Below the pieces are notes generated by a model. It worked only from the letters and a program-made list of their open reading frames with translations, searched no databases and was not told where the DNA came from. The translations under genes and the position numbers were made by a program. DNA of 28,657 bases from Flavobacteriaceae bacterium (GTDB lineage: Bacteria; Bacteroidota; Bacteroidia; Flavobacteriales; Flavobacteriaceae). Location: NCBI GenBank assembly GCA_021151665.1, contig JAGKWW010000055.1, positions 1 through 28,657 on the forward strand, in the 5' to 3' direction. How positions within the stretch are numbered: the stretch's first letter is position 1; each line of letters begins with the position of its first letter. Below, piece by piece: positions 1-8,075 of the stretch.

Positions 1-1517
1 TAATACAGATTTATAAAAACATCAATGCGTTGCCCGATAGCCATTGGAAAAAAATTAAACTGGCAGAGCTGAAGGAAGTAATTGCCATGTGTAGCGGGCT
101 GTACCTTGAAGCGGTCGCCGAGAATCAGTCGGCCACTCCCGGCAGCTTACAGAAAGTGAAATGGGAAGCGGTCAACCGCAGTAGTGTAACAATGCAGCTA
201 AAATCAGTTACCGTCCTGCCCGAAGGCAAATCAGTTGCAATAGGAACGCCGCTCGCGAATAATGTAGGGCAGGAAGCGACCCTCGATATCAACATACCCG
301 CCGGAGCGGAATACACATCTCCTTATTGGCTTAATGAAAAAGGAACGTCAGGAATGTACAAAGTTGACGACCTGAAAAAGATTGGTAAGGCCGATATCAT
401 CCGTCAGATGAAAGCTGTTTTTACGGTAGAAATTGGCGGACAGCTATTAGATATCGAACGGAATATTGTTTATAAAACGAATGATCCTGTGCAGGGTGAA
501 GTGTATCGCCCATTTGATGTCGTGCCCGATGTTACCACAAAAATGGCGAACAAAGTACAGCTTTATCGTGATAACCGTCCGCAGGATGTAGTGGTTACAG
601 TAACTGCCGGCCGCGACGGATGCAAGGGTACGCTTCGGCTTGACCTGCCTGCAGGCTGGAAAATAACTCCTACCGAAATACCTTTCGCAATTGCTAAAAA
701 AGGTGGTATTGAAACTGTAACGTTTCATGTAGCGCCTCCCACAGCTCCTACGGAAGCAACTGCGCGGTGCATCGCTTCGCTGGATGGGAAAGAATTTGAC
801 CGCGAGCTTATTACGGTAGATTACCCCCATATATCCACTCAACAGGTACTCTTACCCTCTCAGGCAAAATTTGTGCGGGCGGACCTGAATATTAAAGGTG
901 AAAAAGTTGCCTATATTATGGGTGCAGGCGATAATATCCCAGAAAGCCTGAGGCAGATGGGATATGACGTTACGCTATTGACACCACCGCTTATCTCGGC
1001 AGAAAAGCTCCAGGAGTTTGACGCGGTTGTTGTGGGCATCCGCGCGTATAATGTGCTTGACGGCCTTGCTGCCAAACAGCAATTGCTATTCGAGTACGTA
1101 AAGAACGGAGGTACTATGATTGTTCAGTACAACACAACCGGTGAGTTAATAACAAAAGACATTGCCCCCTACCCGCTCCGCATATCGCGCGACAGGGTTA
1201 CGGACGAAGATGCAAAAATTGAATTTCCTGACGCAACTAACAGGCTGCTGAATTATCCTAACAAGATAACGGCAAAAGATTTTACCGGATGGGTACAGGA
1301 ACAGGGGCTTTACTATCCTGACGAATGGGCGCCGGAATTTACGCCGTTATTAGCTTCGGCGGATAAAGGCGAACCTATAAAAAAAGGGGCACTGCTGGCA
1401 GCCCGTTACGGTAAAGGATACTATATTTATACCGGGCTTAGCTTTTTCAGGGAGCTTCCCGAAGGTGTGACTGGAGCCTACAGGCTGATGGCCAACCTGA
1501 TAGCAGCCGGCAAATAG
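1..1517 (+). CDS. PIG-L family deacetylase, C-terminal part (5' end outside window)
   Basis: The reading frame is open from the first bases (in-frame codons from position 3) with no convincing start, so the gene begins upstream; an internal TTG at 30 is not a real start. The visible ~505 residues match the C-terminal region of the large Bacteroidota PIG-L/LmbE-like proteins. These are usually around 800 residues, with an N-terminal zinc deacetylase domain that is not in this window. What is visible is a beta-rich Ig-like region (about residues 40-280) with NPCBM/NEW-like character, then a flavodoxin/GATase1-like domain starting near 'AYIMGAGDNIPESL' and including 'VVVGIRAYNVLD' and 'GGTMIVQYNTTGEL'. 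Family knowledge suggests hydrolysis of N-acetyl groups on sugars or related substrates; the substrate here is unknown. A short TM protein and an SSS symporter follow on the same strand, which suggests that a solute is imported and deacetylated. Identification rests on recalled family sequence. Confidence 0.8.
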   Translation, partial: IQIYKNINALPDSHWKKIKLAELKEVIAMCSGLYLEAVAENQSATPGSLQKVKWEAVNRSSVTMQLKSVTVLPEGKSVAIGTPLANNVGQEATLDINIPAGAEYTSPYWLNEKGTSGMYKVDDLKKIGKADIIRQMKAVFTVEIGGQLLDIERNIVYKTNDPVQGEVYRPFDVVPDVTTKMANKVQLYRDNRPQDVVVTVTAGRDGCKGTLRLDLPAGWKITPTEIPFAIAKKGGIETVTFHVAPPTAPTEATARCIASLDGKEFDRELITVDYPHISTQQVLLPSQAKFVRADLNIKGEKVAYIMGAGDNIPESLRQMGYDVTLLTPPLISAEKLQEFDAVVVGIRAYNVLDGLAAKQQLLFEYVKNGGTMIVQYNTTGELITKDIAPYPLRISRDRVTDEDAKIEFPDATNRLLNYPNKITAKDFTGWVQEQGLYYPDEWAPEFTPLLASADKGEPIKKGALLAARYGKGYYIYTGLSFFRELPEGVTGAYRLMANLIAAGK

Positions 1518-1570
1518 CCTGTAACAATTGAGAGAAAACAGAGTCTTATAACAATACGAAGGAACGGCAA

Positions 1571-1675
1571 GTGAAAGACAAAGCTGAAAAATGGAAAAAA
1601 GGATATACGCTGGTATTGCTGCTCAATATCATCTATATCCTTGTATTCTGGTTCCTGATGCAAATTTATAGTTGA
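1571..1675 (+). CDS. 34-residue single-TM protein upstream of SSS symporter
   Basis: A GTG-initiated frame encodes 34 residues: a basic N-terminus (MKDKAEKWKKGY) followed by one hydrophobic helix (TLVLLLNIIYILVFWFLM) and a short tail. A purine-rich AAGGA lies 7 bases before the GTG. The stop at 1673-1675 is one base before the ATG of the symporter gene, so translational coupling is likely. The N-in, positive-inside layout is typical of small inner-membrane accessory subunits. Several transporter families have such one-helix partners, such as YhdT beside PanF. I infer a similar role for the adjacent symporter; there is no sequence homology evidence beyond position and topology. No ATG exists in this frame upstream before the TGA at 1529. 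Confidence 0.65.
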   Translation: MKDKAEKWKKGYTLVLLLNIIYILVFWFLMQIYS

Positions 1676-1676
1676 T

Positions 1677-3380
1677 ATGCAGGGACTCGACTGGATCGTT
1701 CTTTCGGCAACGCTGCTTTTTATCGTGATCTACGGGTCGCTGAAAACGCGTGGCAGCAAGAATGTTGAAGAATACATTTTGGGCGGGAATAAAACCCCAT
1801 GGTGGACAGTGGGCCTTTCGGTTATGGCTACACAAGCCAGCGCCATTACATTCCTTTCCACCCCCGGGCAGGCGTATCATGACGGTATGGGCTTTGTACA
1901 GTTCTACTTTGGCCTGCCAATAGCGATGGTAGTCATCTGTTTTACGTTTATCCCGATCTATCATCGGCTGCGTGTGTATACCGCGTACGAATTCCTGGAG
2001 CAGCGTTTTGATGTAAAAACCCGATCGCTTGCCGCAATACTTTTCCTGGTACAGCGAGGCCTGGGCACAGGCCTTACCATTTATGCTCCCGCCATCATCC
2101 TTTCATCTTTACTGGGGTGGAACCTTAACCTGATGAACGTTATTATTGGTGTACTGGTTATAATCTATACTGTTTCGGGTGGTACAAAGGCAGTAAATGT
2201 AACCCATAAGCAGCAGATGTTCGTGATAATGACCGGGATGGCAATAACATTCATCATTATCTTTCAATACCTGCCGGATGAACTTAGCTTCAGTAATGTC
2301 CTGCACATTGCCGGAGCAAATGATAAGCTCGAGATACTTGACTTTTCTTTCGACCCGGAAAAACGCTACACGATTTGGAGCGGTATTGCAGGCGGATTTT
2401 TCCTTGCGCTCTCTTACTTCGGTACCGATCAGTCGCAGGTGCAACGCTATCTTTCGGGCAAATCAGTCCGCGAAAGCCAGATGGGGCTTATTATGAATGG
2501 TATCCTTAAAGTACCGATGCAATTCTTTATCCTCCTGATTGGCGTTATGGTGTTTGTGTTCTTCCAGTTCCACAAAGCGCCCCTCCATTTTAACCCAAAT
2601 AATGTACAGGCAGTAGAAAGATCGGAGTATGCCGGGCAATATAAGACACTTGAAAAGCAGCTTGACGAAGTAGCTGATGAGAAGAAGGAAATATCGATGC
2701 TTTACGTAAACCAGCTTTATCAGGATTACGACAACAAAGAGCTTCATAACCGGATGGTGGCGCTTAATGGCAAAGAAAAAGACCTGCGTGAACGGGCGCG
2801 TGAACTTATAAGCCAGGCTGATAAAAAATCAGAAACCAATGATAAGGATTATGTATTCCTTTACTTTATCCTGAATTTCTTGCCAAAAGGGCTTGTGGGG
2901 CTGTTGCTCGCCGTGATATTTTCTGCAGCGATGTCATCATCTGCATCAGGCCTTAATGCACTTGCCTCTACCACTGCCATAGATATTTATAAACGAAACG
3001 TAAAAGGTGAAAAATCAGATGCTCATTTTGTAGATGCTACCAAACTTTTCACCCTGCTTTGGGGTGTCATTGCTATTTTATTTGCCTGTATTGGTACCAT
3101 GTTCGAAAATCTCATACAACTTGTAAATATTATCGGATCCGTATTTTACGGAACAGTACTGGGCATTTTCCTTGTAGCCTTCTATATCAAATTTATAAAG
3201 GCAGAGGCCATCTTCTGGGGAGCGCTCACTTCGCAGTGCATCATTTTCTATATCTGGTATATTGATGTGGTAAGCTTCCTGTGGCTGAACGTGATCGGGG
3301 CCGTGCTTACGATAGCGTTCTCGTCATTACTGCAGCTGGTAATGCGCAACCGTCCGCCACTTGTCGCTGATACAAAATAA
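1677..3380 (+). CDS. Sodium:solute symporter (SSS family)
   Basis: This is a 567-residue polytopic membrane protein of the SSS/SLC5 family, which couples Na+ entry to uptake of a sugar, amino acid or other organic solute. Family features are visible: an N-terminal helix, then 'GGNKTPWWTVGLSVMATQASAITFLSTPGQAYHDG' region (quoted motif around residues 37-70), 'YTAYEFLEQRFD', the 'GGTKAVNVTHKQQM' segment, 'SYFGTDQSQVQRYL', and 'FSAAMSSSASGLNALAST' late in the protein. Residues about 305-390 form a long, highly charged, probably coiled-coil insertion between two membrane segments. The true substrate cannot be read from sequence. The gene follows the PIG-L deacetylase and the 34-residue TM protein and ends at a strong terminator, so the three probably form one operon. 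Confidence 0.9.
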   Translation: MQGLDWIVLSATLLFIVIYGSLKTRGSKNVEEYILGGNKTPWWTVGLSVMATQASAITFLSTPGQAYHDGMGFVQFYFGLPIAMVVICFTFIPIYHRLRVYTAYEFLEQRFDVKTRSLAAILFLVQRGLGTGLTIYAPAIILSSLLGWNLNLMNVIIGVLVIIYTVSGGTKAVNVTHKQQMFVIMTGMAITFIIIFQYLPDELSFSNVLHIAGANDKLEILDFSFDPEKRYTIWSGIAGGFFLALSYFGTDQSQVQRYLSGKSVRESQMGLIMNGILKVPMQFFILLIGVMVFVFFQFHKAPLHFNPNNVQAVERSEYAGQYKTLEKQLDEVADEKKEISMLYVNQLYQDYDNKELHNRMVALNGKEKDLRERARELISQADKKSETNDKDYVFLYFILNFLPKGLVGLLLAVIFSAAMSSSASGLNALASTTAIDIYKRNVKGEKSDAHFVDATKLFTLLWGVIAILFACIGTMFENLIQLVNIIGSVFYGTVLGIFLVAFYIKFIKAEAIFWGALTSQCIIFYIWYIDVVSFLWLNVIGAVLTIAFSSLLQLVMRNRPPLVADTK

Positions 3381-3382
3381 AA

Positions 3383-3406
3383 AAGGGCTGCGTTTTGGCA
3401 GCCCTT
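3383..3406. terminator. Bidirectional intrinsic terminator between convergent genes
   Basis: A perfect 9-bp stem (AAGGGCTGC / GCAGCCCTT) has a 6-base loop. It is flanked by an A-run on the left, which reads as a T-run on the minus strand. It lies between the convergent symporter and DUF2911 genes and can serve both. The rightward T-tract is short (TTCCTG), so termination is likely better for the minus-strand gene. Confidence 0.8.
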
Positions 3407-3425
3407 CCTGTATAAATTATTTTAA

Positions 3426-4280
3426 CTACTTCTTGCTCCATTCCTGGATAGAATCCTTGTTCATTTTCACGTAGTCGTTGTTGTTTGCCTTCTCCGAAGC
3501 GGCCAATGACAGTTTCGCAGTTTCTATTGCGCCCTTCTTATCACCCATTTTAGCCTGGATTAGCGATTTCTGCCTCAAATAATAGAACGGTATATCCTGT
3601 CCTTTTGGCGTTTTTTCGATAGCGCTGTTTACCCATGCCAATGCTTTAGACTGATCACCGTTTGACTGGTAGTAATACTGCGCTGCCGCGAAATAATCGT
3701 TAGCTGTAGGCCCGGCCAATACCGTTTCAATGCTCTTAAGCGCCTGCTGCTTGGTCGGCACTTCGATACGAAGCGCAATCATTGTTTTCTCCCACGCAAT
3801 CTCAAGGCTTGCACCGTCGTTGTCAATGCTGTTTATGTTGATGCTTAACGTTTCAACATTGCGGCTCAGGAATTCCGGCTTTACCGTGGCACGGAGGGCT
3901 TCTTTTTTGTCATCATATTTTTCAGGAAGTCCCCAGTTATTTGTATCCGCGTAAAACACCACATCCCAACTGTCTGCCTTAGGCTGTGTATATAGGGCGT
4001 AGCTCCCTTTCGGAAGTGTTTTACCGGAAATAACCACATCCTGACTGAATGTTATAATAGTATTGGCATTTGCGCCGGTACGCCACATGCGGCCAAAAGG
4101 CACGAGTTCGCCGTAAACCGACCTGCCCTTAGCACTCGGGCGGGAATATTCTATCTTGATATCGGTAAGCCCAACCGTTTGTTCTACAAGCGCATGCGGA
4201 CTTGCCTGCGGTGTACGTATCTGTGCATTACCTGCCGTAAGCGCTAAAAGTAGCGCTCCCGTTATAAAAATTTTTTTCAT
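3426..4280 (-). CDS. Exported DUF2911 protein
   Basis: The protein has 284 residues. A clear signal peptide (MKKIFITGALLLALTAGNAQ) is followed by the DUF2911 domain, recognisable by 'SPHALVEQTVGLTDIKIEYS', 'GRSVYGELVPFGRMWRTGAN' and 'LPKGSYALYTQP'. The last ~100 residues are helical and TPR-like ('YFAAAQYYYQSNGDQSKALAW', 'QKSLIQAKMGDKKGAIETA'), a common extension in Bacteroidota members. The function of DUF2911 is unknown; the protein is expected in the periplasm. It is transcribed alone, with its own -7 box upstream and a shared terminator downstream. Confidence 0.88.
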   Translation of the reverse strand: MKKIFITGALLLALTAGNAQIRTPQASPHALVEQTVGLTDIKIEYSRPSAKGRSVYGELVPFGRMWRTGANANTIITFSQDVVISGKTLPKGSYALYTQPKADSWDVVFYADTNNWGLPEKYDDKKEALRATVKPEFLSRNVETLSININSIDNDGASLEIAWEKTMIALRIEVPTKQQALKSIETVLAGPTANDYFAAAQYYYQSNGDQSKALAWVNSAIEKTPKGQDIPFYYLRQKSLIQAKMGDKKGAIETAKLSLAASEKANNNDYVKMNKDSIQEWSKK

Positions 4281-4305
4281 AGGTTTTAATGTTTTATTTG
4301 CAAAT

Positions 4306-4313
4306 CAAAATTA
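4306..4313 (-). promoter_or_regulatory. -7 box of the DUF2911 gene
   Basis: On the minus strand the bases read TAATTTTG, matching the Bacteroidota TAnnTTTG -7 consensus, 25 bases before the ATG at 4280. No good TTG -33 element is seen at the usual distance. Confidence 0.5.
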
Positions 4314-4399
4314 GGGCGAAGTTCGAAAATCATTCTTAAACGTAAGTTAATTTTTAACAAAATTTATCATTTACCACTGTTATTTTATCCGGCGTTCGC

Positions 4400-4407
4400 T
4401 ACCTTCA
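4400..4407 (+). promoter_or_regulatory. Weak -7 box of the SRPBCC-photolyase operon
   Basis: TACCTTCA resembles TAnnTTTG with changes at the end. It lies 22 bases before the SRPBCC start. A CTG about 20 bases upstream could act as the -33 element. Divergent from the DUF2911 promoter in the same 149-base gap. Confidence 0.35.
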
Positions 4408-4429
4408 CAGCGTCATAATCGAAGAATTA

Positions 4430-4897
4430 ATGAGCTTACATACACTAAAACGCATACAGAGGCTGCCAGTTAGTATAGATACAGTTTGGGATTTTATATC
4501 TGACCCGAAAAACCTGTCTGTAATAACACCACCCTCTATGGGATTCGTAACGCTGTCGGGCGATGAGCGCAAGATGTATCCGGGACAGGTTATACATTAT
4601 ACCGTGACCCCTTTGTTAGGCCTGAAAATGCATTGGGTAACCGAAATTACGCATGTTGCCGACAAACAGTTCTTTGTGGATGAGCAGCGGTTTGGCCCTT
4701 ATAAATTCTGGCACCACCAGCATTTCCTGAAAGAAATACCAGGCGGTACAGAGATGGAGGATATAGTGCATTACAAATTGCCCTTTGGAATGCTTGGTGA
4801 TCTGGCACATCCGTTGCTGGTAAAGCCCAAACTAGAGGAGATATTTCGCTTCCGGAATAAGAAGTTAATAGAAATTTACGGAGAATTTAAAGGATAA
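4430..4897 (+). CDS. SRPBCC family protein
   Basis: This 155-residue START/Bet v1-like (SRPBCC) ligand-binding fold is recognisable from 'LPVSIDTVWDFISDPKNL', the 'GQVIHYTVTPLLGLKMHWVTEI' strands, 'FGPYKFWHHQHFLKEIPGGTEMEDIVHYKLP' and the C-terminal helix 'EEIFRFRNKKLIEIYG'. No signal peptide is present, so it is cytoplasmic. The ligand is unknown. It ends two bases before the photolyase ATG, so the two are almost certainly co-transcribed. In Bacteroidota, SRPBCC genes of this type commonly accompany photolyase, sometimes with a MerR/B12 light-responsive regulator and an SDR-type (TIGR01777) gene; neither of those is present here. Confidence 0.85.
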   Translation: MSLHTLKRIQRLPVSIDTVWDFISDPKNLSVITPPSMGFVTLSGDERKMYPGQVIHYTVTPLLGLKMHWVTEITHVADKQFFVDEQRFGPYKFWHHQHFLKEIPGGTEMEDIVHYKLPFGMLGDLAHPLLVKPKLEEIFRFRNKKLIEIYGEFKG

Positions 4898-4899
4898 GT

Positions 4900-6183
4900 A
4901 TGGTAGTATTCTGGTTCAGGCGCGATTTGAGGCTGCATGATAATCACGGTTTTTTTGAGGCATTAACATCAGGAGAAGAAGTCTTACCGATTTTCATTTT
5001 CGACAAAGACATAATAGGTGACCTGCCGAAGGATGACCATCGCATAACATTCATTCATTCATTACTCGATGAAATGAACAGTGAGCTCAAAAAGCACGGT
5101 TCATCACTCGCTACTTTTCACAATACGCCCGAAAAAGTATTTGAGAAATTACTCAGTGAGAATCAGATAAAGGCTGTTTTTACGAATCACGATTACGAGC
5201 CGTACGCCCGCCATAGGGATAAAGCTATTGGTGAAATGCTGCATGCTAAGGACATTGACTTTAAAACATTTAAAGACCAGGTTATTTTTGAAAAGGATGA
5301 AGTTGCAAAGGATGATAGCAAGCCATACACCGTTTATACGCCTTACTCAAATAAATGGATGGCAGCGTTTAAAAATCAGGAATCTAAAACATACCGTTCT
5401 GAGAAAGAGCTTGATAAAATTGCCAAACACCACTACCCTTTCCTTAGCCTGAAAGATATTGGTTTTATAAAATCAAAGCTCGAACCTACTGATTACAATG
5501 CGGTACCGGAATTAATAAAAGGATACGAGGATAAAAGGAATTTCCCTGCGGTAAAGGGTACATCACACCTTAGCCCCTACCTGCGCTTTGGGGCAGTGAG
5601 CATCCGGGAAATGGTAGCGAAAGCGAGTGCCGAAAGCAACAAAACGTTTTTGAAAGAACTGATATGGCGCGAGTTCTTTATGCAGATCCTATGGCATTTC
5701 CCTGAGACCGTCAGTAAGAGTTTCCGTCCTAAATACGACAACATTAAGTGGCGAAACAACGAAAAAGAATTTAAGCTTTGGTGCGAAGGCAAAACAGGTT
5801 TCCCGATGGTGGATGCGGGGATGCGTGAACTGAATGAAACCGGCTATATGCATAACAGGGTGCGCCTCGTAGTGTCCAGCTTTCTATGCAAGCACCTGTT
5901 GATAGATTGGCGTTGGGGCGAGGCTTATTTTGCTGAAAAGCTTTTCGATTATGAGCAGTCCAGTAACGTTGGTAATTGGCAATGGGCAGCAGGCAGCGGA
6001 ACCGATGCCGCACCATACTTCCGTGTGTTCAATCCTACCGAGCAGGCAAAGAAGTTTGACCCGGACTTTAAGTATATTGCCAAATGGGTGCCCGAATTTC
6101 AGGAGCTCAATTACAAGCCAATGGTAGACCATAAGGAAGCCCGCGAGCGAGCCCTTAAAGTGTATAAGGAAGCGGTCAGTTGA
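4900..6183 (+). CDS. phrB: Cryptochrome/deoxyribodipyrimidine photolyase (class I)
   Basis: The 427-residue length is normal for bacterial class I photolyases. The N-terminal Rossmann-like antenna domain starts 'MVVFWFRRDLRLHDNHG'. The FAD-binding helical domain is clear: 'SHLSPYLRFGAVSIREM', 'ELIWREFFMQILWHFPE', 'GFPMVDAGMRELNETGYMHN' (with the conserved R-x-x-x-x-F/L block 'RVRLVVSSFLCKHLLIDWRWG') and 'NVGNWQWAAGSGTDAAPYFR', ending 'FNPTEQAKKFDPD'. The enzyme repairs UV-induced cyclobutane pyrimidine dimers using blue light, and acts in the cytoplasm. It is coupled to the upstream SRPBCC gene (2-base gap). The short N-terminus and 'WREFF' region argue against the DASH type. A cryptochrome-like signalling role cannot be ruled out from sequence. 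Confidence 0.92.
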   Translation: MVVFWFRRDLRLHDNHGFFEALTSGEEVLPIFIFDKDIIGDLPKDDHRITFIHSLLDEMNSELKKHGSSLATFHNTPEKVFEKLLSENQIKAVFTNHDYEPYARHRDKAIGEMLHAKDIDFKTFKDQVIFEKDEVAKDDSKPYTVYTPYSNKWMAAFKNQESKTYRSEKELDKIAKHHYPFLSLKDIGFIKSKLEPTDYNAVPELIKGYEDKRNFPAVKGTSHLSPYLRFGAVSIREMVAKASAESNKTFLKELIWREFFMQILWHFPETVSKSFRPKYDNIKWRNNEKEFKLWCEGKTGFPMVDAGMRELNETGYMHNRVRLVVSSFLCKHLLIDWRWGEAYFAEKLFDYEQSSNVGNWQWAAGSGTDAAPYFRVFNPTEQAKKFDPDFKYIAKWVPEFQELNYKPMVDHKEARERALKVYKEAVS

Positions 6184-6225
6184 AAATAGAGATTTCAGAG
6201 TTGAGATTTTTTCCGGAACGTGGAT

Positions 6226-6888
6226 TTACTGAGAGATGTTTGCGATTTTATCATAACTCAGTTGGCTAAAATCGGTGACAACCATGTCTGCCAACGAAGT
6301 GTCCTGCATGATGGTATGCCCGCTGTTGTAAGCGATGCAGTAAAGTCCGGCGGCTTTTGCGGCTTTTATACCGTTGGTACTGTCTTCGATAACGAGGCAT
6401 CGCTCTTTAGGGAAACCCGAACGTGAAGCAGCTTCTTCGAATATTGCCGGGTGCGGCTTCGAAAATTCAAAATCCTCACCGCTTATTTTGTCGTCAAAAA
6501 AAGGATGAAGACCGAACCTTGTAAATACCTTCTCAATTTTTCGTTTAGACGCAGAAGATGCCAGAATAAGTTTTATGCCGTTGCAATGCAGGTCTTCTAT
6601 GAGACTCCGCACACCCGGCATTAGCTCCAGGTCCTGGGCATTATCGAAAGCATCAAAATAATATTTATATTTCTTCTCAAGCAATTCCTCGTGCGTATGC
6701 GGAAGGTCAGGATATAGCTGCTTCAGTTTCTGGATGATATTCTTATCCGAATTTCCCATAAAAGTTGCATATACATCGTCCGGCACTGTAATGCCAAGGG
6801 ACTTATACATCTTCTGGTTGGCGGCATAGCCAAGCGGTTCGGTGTTGACTACTACGCCATCCATGTCAAATATCACACAGTTTATCAT
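6226..6888 (-). CDS. HAD family hydrolase (beta-phosphoglucomutase-like), copy A
   Basis: This is a 220-residue HAD-superfamily protein with subclass IA cap. Motif I 'FDMDGVVVNTEP' supplies the nucleophile Asp8 and acid/base Asp10. Motif II lies in 'LILASSAS', the lysine of motif III in 'FSKPHPAIF', and motif IV in 'CLVIEDSTNGIKAAKAAG'. Such proteins dephosphorylate small sugar phosphates or related metabolites, or act as phosphoglucomutases; the substrate is not predictable. It is a clear paralogue of the neighbouring gene just upstream on the same strand (same length, same motifs throughout), with a 53-base gap, so the pair probably arose by tandem duplication and is co-transcribed. Confidence 0.88.
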   Translation of the reverse strand: MINCVIFDMDGVVVNTEPLGYAANQKMYKSLGITVPDDVYATFMGNSDKNIIQKLKQLYPDLPHTHEELLEKKYKYYFDAFDNAQDLELMPGVRSLIEDLHCNGIKLILASSASKRKIEKVFTRFGLHPFFDDKISGEDFEFSKPHPAIFEEAASRSGFPKERCLVIEDSTNGIKAAKAAGLYCIAYNSGHTIMQDTSLADMVVTDFSQLSYDKIANISQ

Positions 6889-6941
6889 ATGAGGTGTTGG
6901 GTGTTTGAATCCTGGGTATTGGTTTTGGTGTAACGATCAAG

Positions 6942-7607
6942 CTATTGTTTAAAAGAAAACTGCCTGATCTTCTCTGCGGATAAGCCCGCAAAATCCGAAA
7001 CGACAATGTCGGCTTCTTTCAATTCCTGCAATATAGAATGGTCGCTTTTATAGCCAATGCAAAAAAGCCCTGCAGCTTTGGCCGCCTTTACGCCGGCAGT
7101 ACTGTCTTCTATGACCACACATTCATTTTTTGGAACTCCCGAAAGTGCGGCTGCCTTCTCGAATATTGCAGGATCGGGTTTCGAGCGCGGAAAATCTTCT
7201 CCGCTAACAATGTGCGAAAAATATTTGTGGAGCCCAAACCGGCGAAATACACGCTCGATGGTTACTTTCGCTGACGACGAGGCAAGTATTAGCTGAAAGC
7301 CGTTGTTGTGCAGGTCTTCGATTAGCGCGCCTACTCCCGGCAGTAAATCGAGATCTTCCTTGCTGTCGAATGCATCGTTGAATATTTGGCGCTTCTGCCC
7401 TACCAGCCCTTCTACCTCGTCAGTCAGCGTAAAAGCTTCCTTCAGGCGCTGGTATACATTTTTGGTGGAATTTCCGGTAAACGTGGCATACATCTCATCC
7501 GGAACGTCGATACCTAATTGCGAGAAATGCTGTCGGTAAGCATAATAGTGCACCGGTTCGGTATCTACAATTACGCCATCCATATCAAAAATCACGGTTG
7601 TGATCAT
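6942..7607 (-). CDS. HAD family hydrolase (beta-phosphoglucomutase-like), copy B
   Basis: The protein has 221 residues from the ATG at 7607. The frame extends nine codons further upstream, but the paralogue and the -7 box at 7623-7630 both support the internal ATG ('MITTVIFDMDGVIVDTEP'). HAD motifs are complete: Asp8/Asp10 in motif I, 'LILASSSAK' (motif II), 'RSKPDPAIFEKAA' (motif III Lys) and 'CVVIEDSTAGVKAAKAAG' (motif IV). The cap-domain signature 'LLPGVGALIEDLH' is shared with copy A. It is expected to be a cytoplasmic phosphatase or phosphomutase on small phosphorylated metabolites. It is the first gene of the two-gene HAD unit. Confidence 0.88.
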   Translation of the reverse strand: MITTVIFDMDGVIVDTEPVHYYAYRQHFSQLGIDVPDEMYATFTGNSTKNVYQRLKEAFTLTDEVEGLVGQKRQIFNDAFDSKEDLDLLPGVGALIEDLHNNGFQLILASSSAKVTIERVFRRFGLHKYFSHIVSGEDFPRSKPDPAIFEKAAALSGVPKNECVVIEDSTAGVKAAKAAGLFCIGYKSDHSILQELKEADIVVSDFAGLSAEKIRQFSFKQ

Positions 7608-7622
7608 CTGTTTTATTTTCGG

Positions 7623-7630
7623 CAAAGATA
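7623..7630 (-). promoter_or_regulatory. -7 box of the HAD gene pair
   Basis: The minus strand reads TATCTTTG, a perfect TAnnTTTG match, 15 bases before the ATG at 7607. No clean TTG at 19 bases upstream (GTT is present instead). It overlaps the longer alternative start, arguing that translation begins at 7607. Confidence 0.55.
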
Positions 7631-7670
7631 CCATTAAGCAACCGTTGCTAACAATTACCTTATGGTTAAA

Positions 7671-7988
7671 TTAATAGGCCATGCATGCCTCGGCACAAGC
7701 GCGGCAAGCTTCTGCGCATTCTTTGCAGTGATCGTGCTGACCGGCAAATTTCCCGCACTCTTCGGCACAGGCGGTGCAAATATCGGCACATTGCTTCATG
7801 ATCAGGTGGCTGAATTCTGAGTCACGCGATTCGAATTTAACGCACAATGCGCAAATATCAGCACAATCCCGGCAAAGGGCAATGCAGCGCAGGTGCTCGG
7901 TATTTACCATTTTGATGCACTCGGTGGCGCAAAGCTCGCAGGCCGCAAAACAAGCCAGGCAGGCGTCTATCATTTTGCTGAGTTTCAT
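7671..7988 (-). CDS. Four-helix-bundle copper-storage protein (Csp / DUF326)
   Basis: The 105-residue protein contains 19 cysteines (residues 10, 13, 17, 20, 24, 35, 39, 42, 46, 49, 67, 71, 74, 78, 88, 91, 95, 98, 102). Most are spaced by 2 or 3 so that they line the inside of helices, the hallmark of the Csp family, which binds many Cu(I) ions within a four-helix bundle. The N-terminus (MKLSKMIDACLACFAAC) has no Tat or Sec signal, so it is the cytosolic Csp3-like type and would buffer copper in the cytoplasm. It is divergent from the ECF sigma factor operon, with a -7 box of its own upstream. The HAD genes follow 63 bases downstream but have their own promoter. Confidence 0.9.
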   Translation of the reverse strand: MKLSKMIDACLACFAACELCATECIKMVNTEHLRCIALCRDCADICALCVKFESRDSEFSHLIMKQCADICTACAEECGKFAGQHDHCKECAEACRACAEACMAY

Positions 7989-8011
7989 AAGCTGAATTTT
8001 AATGATTTACC

Positions 8012-8019
8012 CAAAGTTA
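8012..8019 (-). promoter_or_regulatory. -7 box of the copper-storage gene
   Basis: The minus strand reads TAACTTTG, a full TAnnTTTG match, 24 bases before the ATG. A TTG lies 15 bases further upstream, closer than the usual 19, so this -33 assignment is uncertain. Confidence 0.5.
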
Positions 8020-8075
8020 GCATATGTATCAGTGCAAGCGTTATAAGATAGCGTTAAACCCGCCTTATAATTTCT

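Noticed and set aside
447..842. Antisense open frame inside the PIG-L gene
   Set aside because: It lies wholly within a strong coding gene on the other strand and has no family resemblance; the same applies to the other antisense frames in the window.
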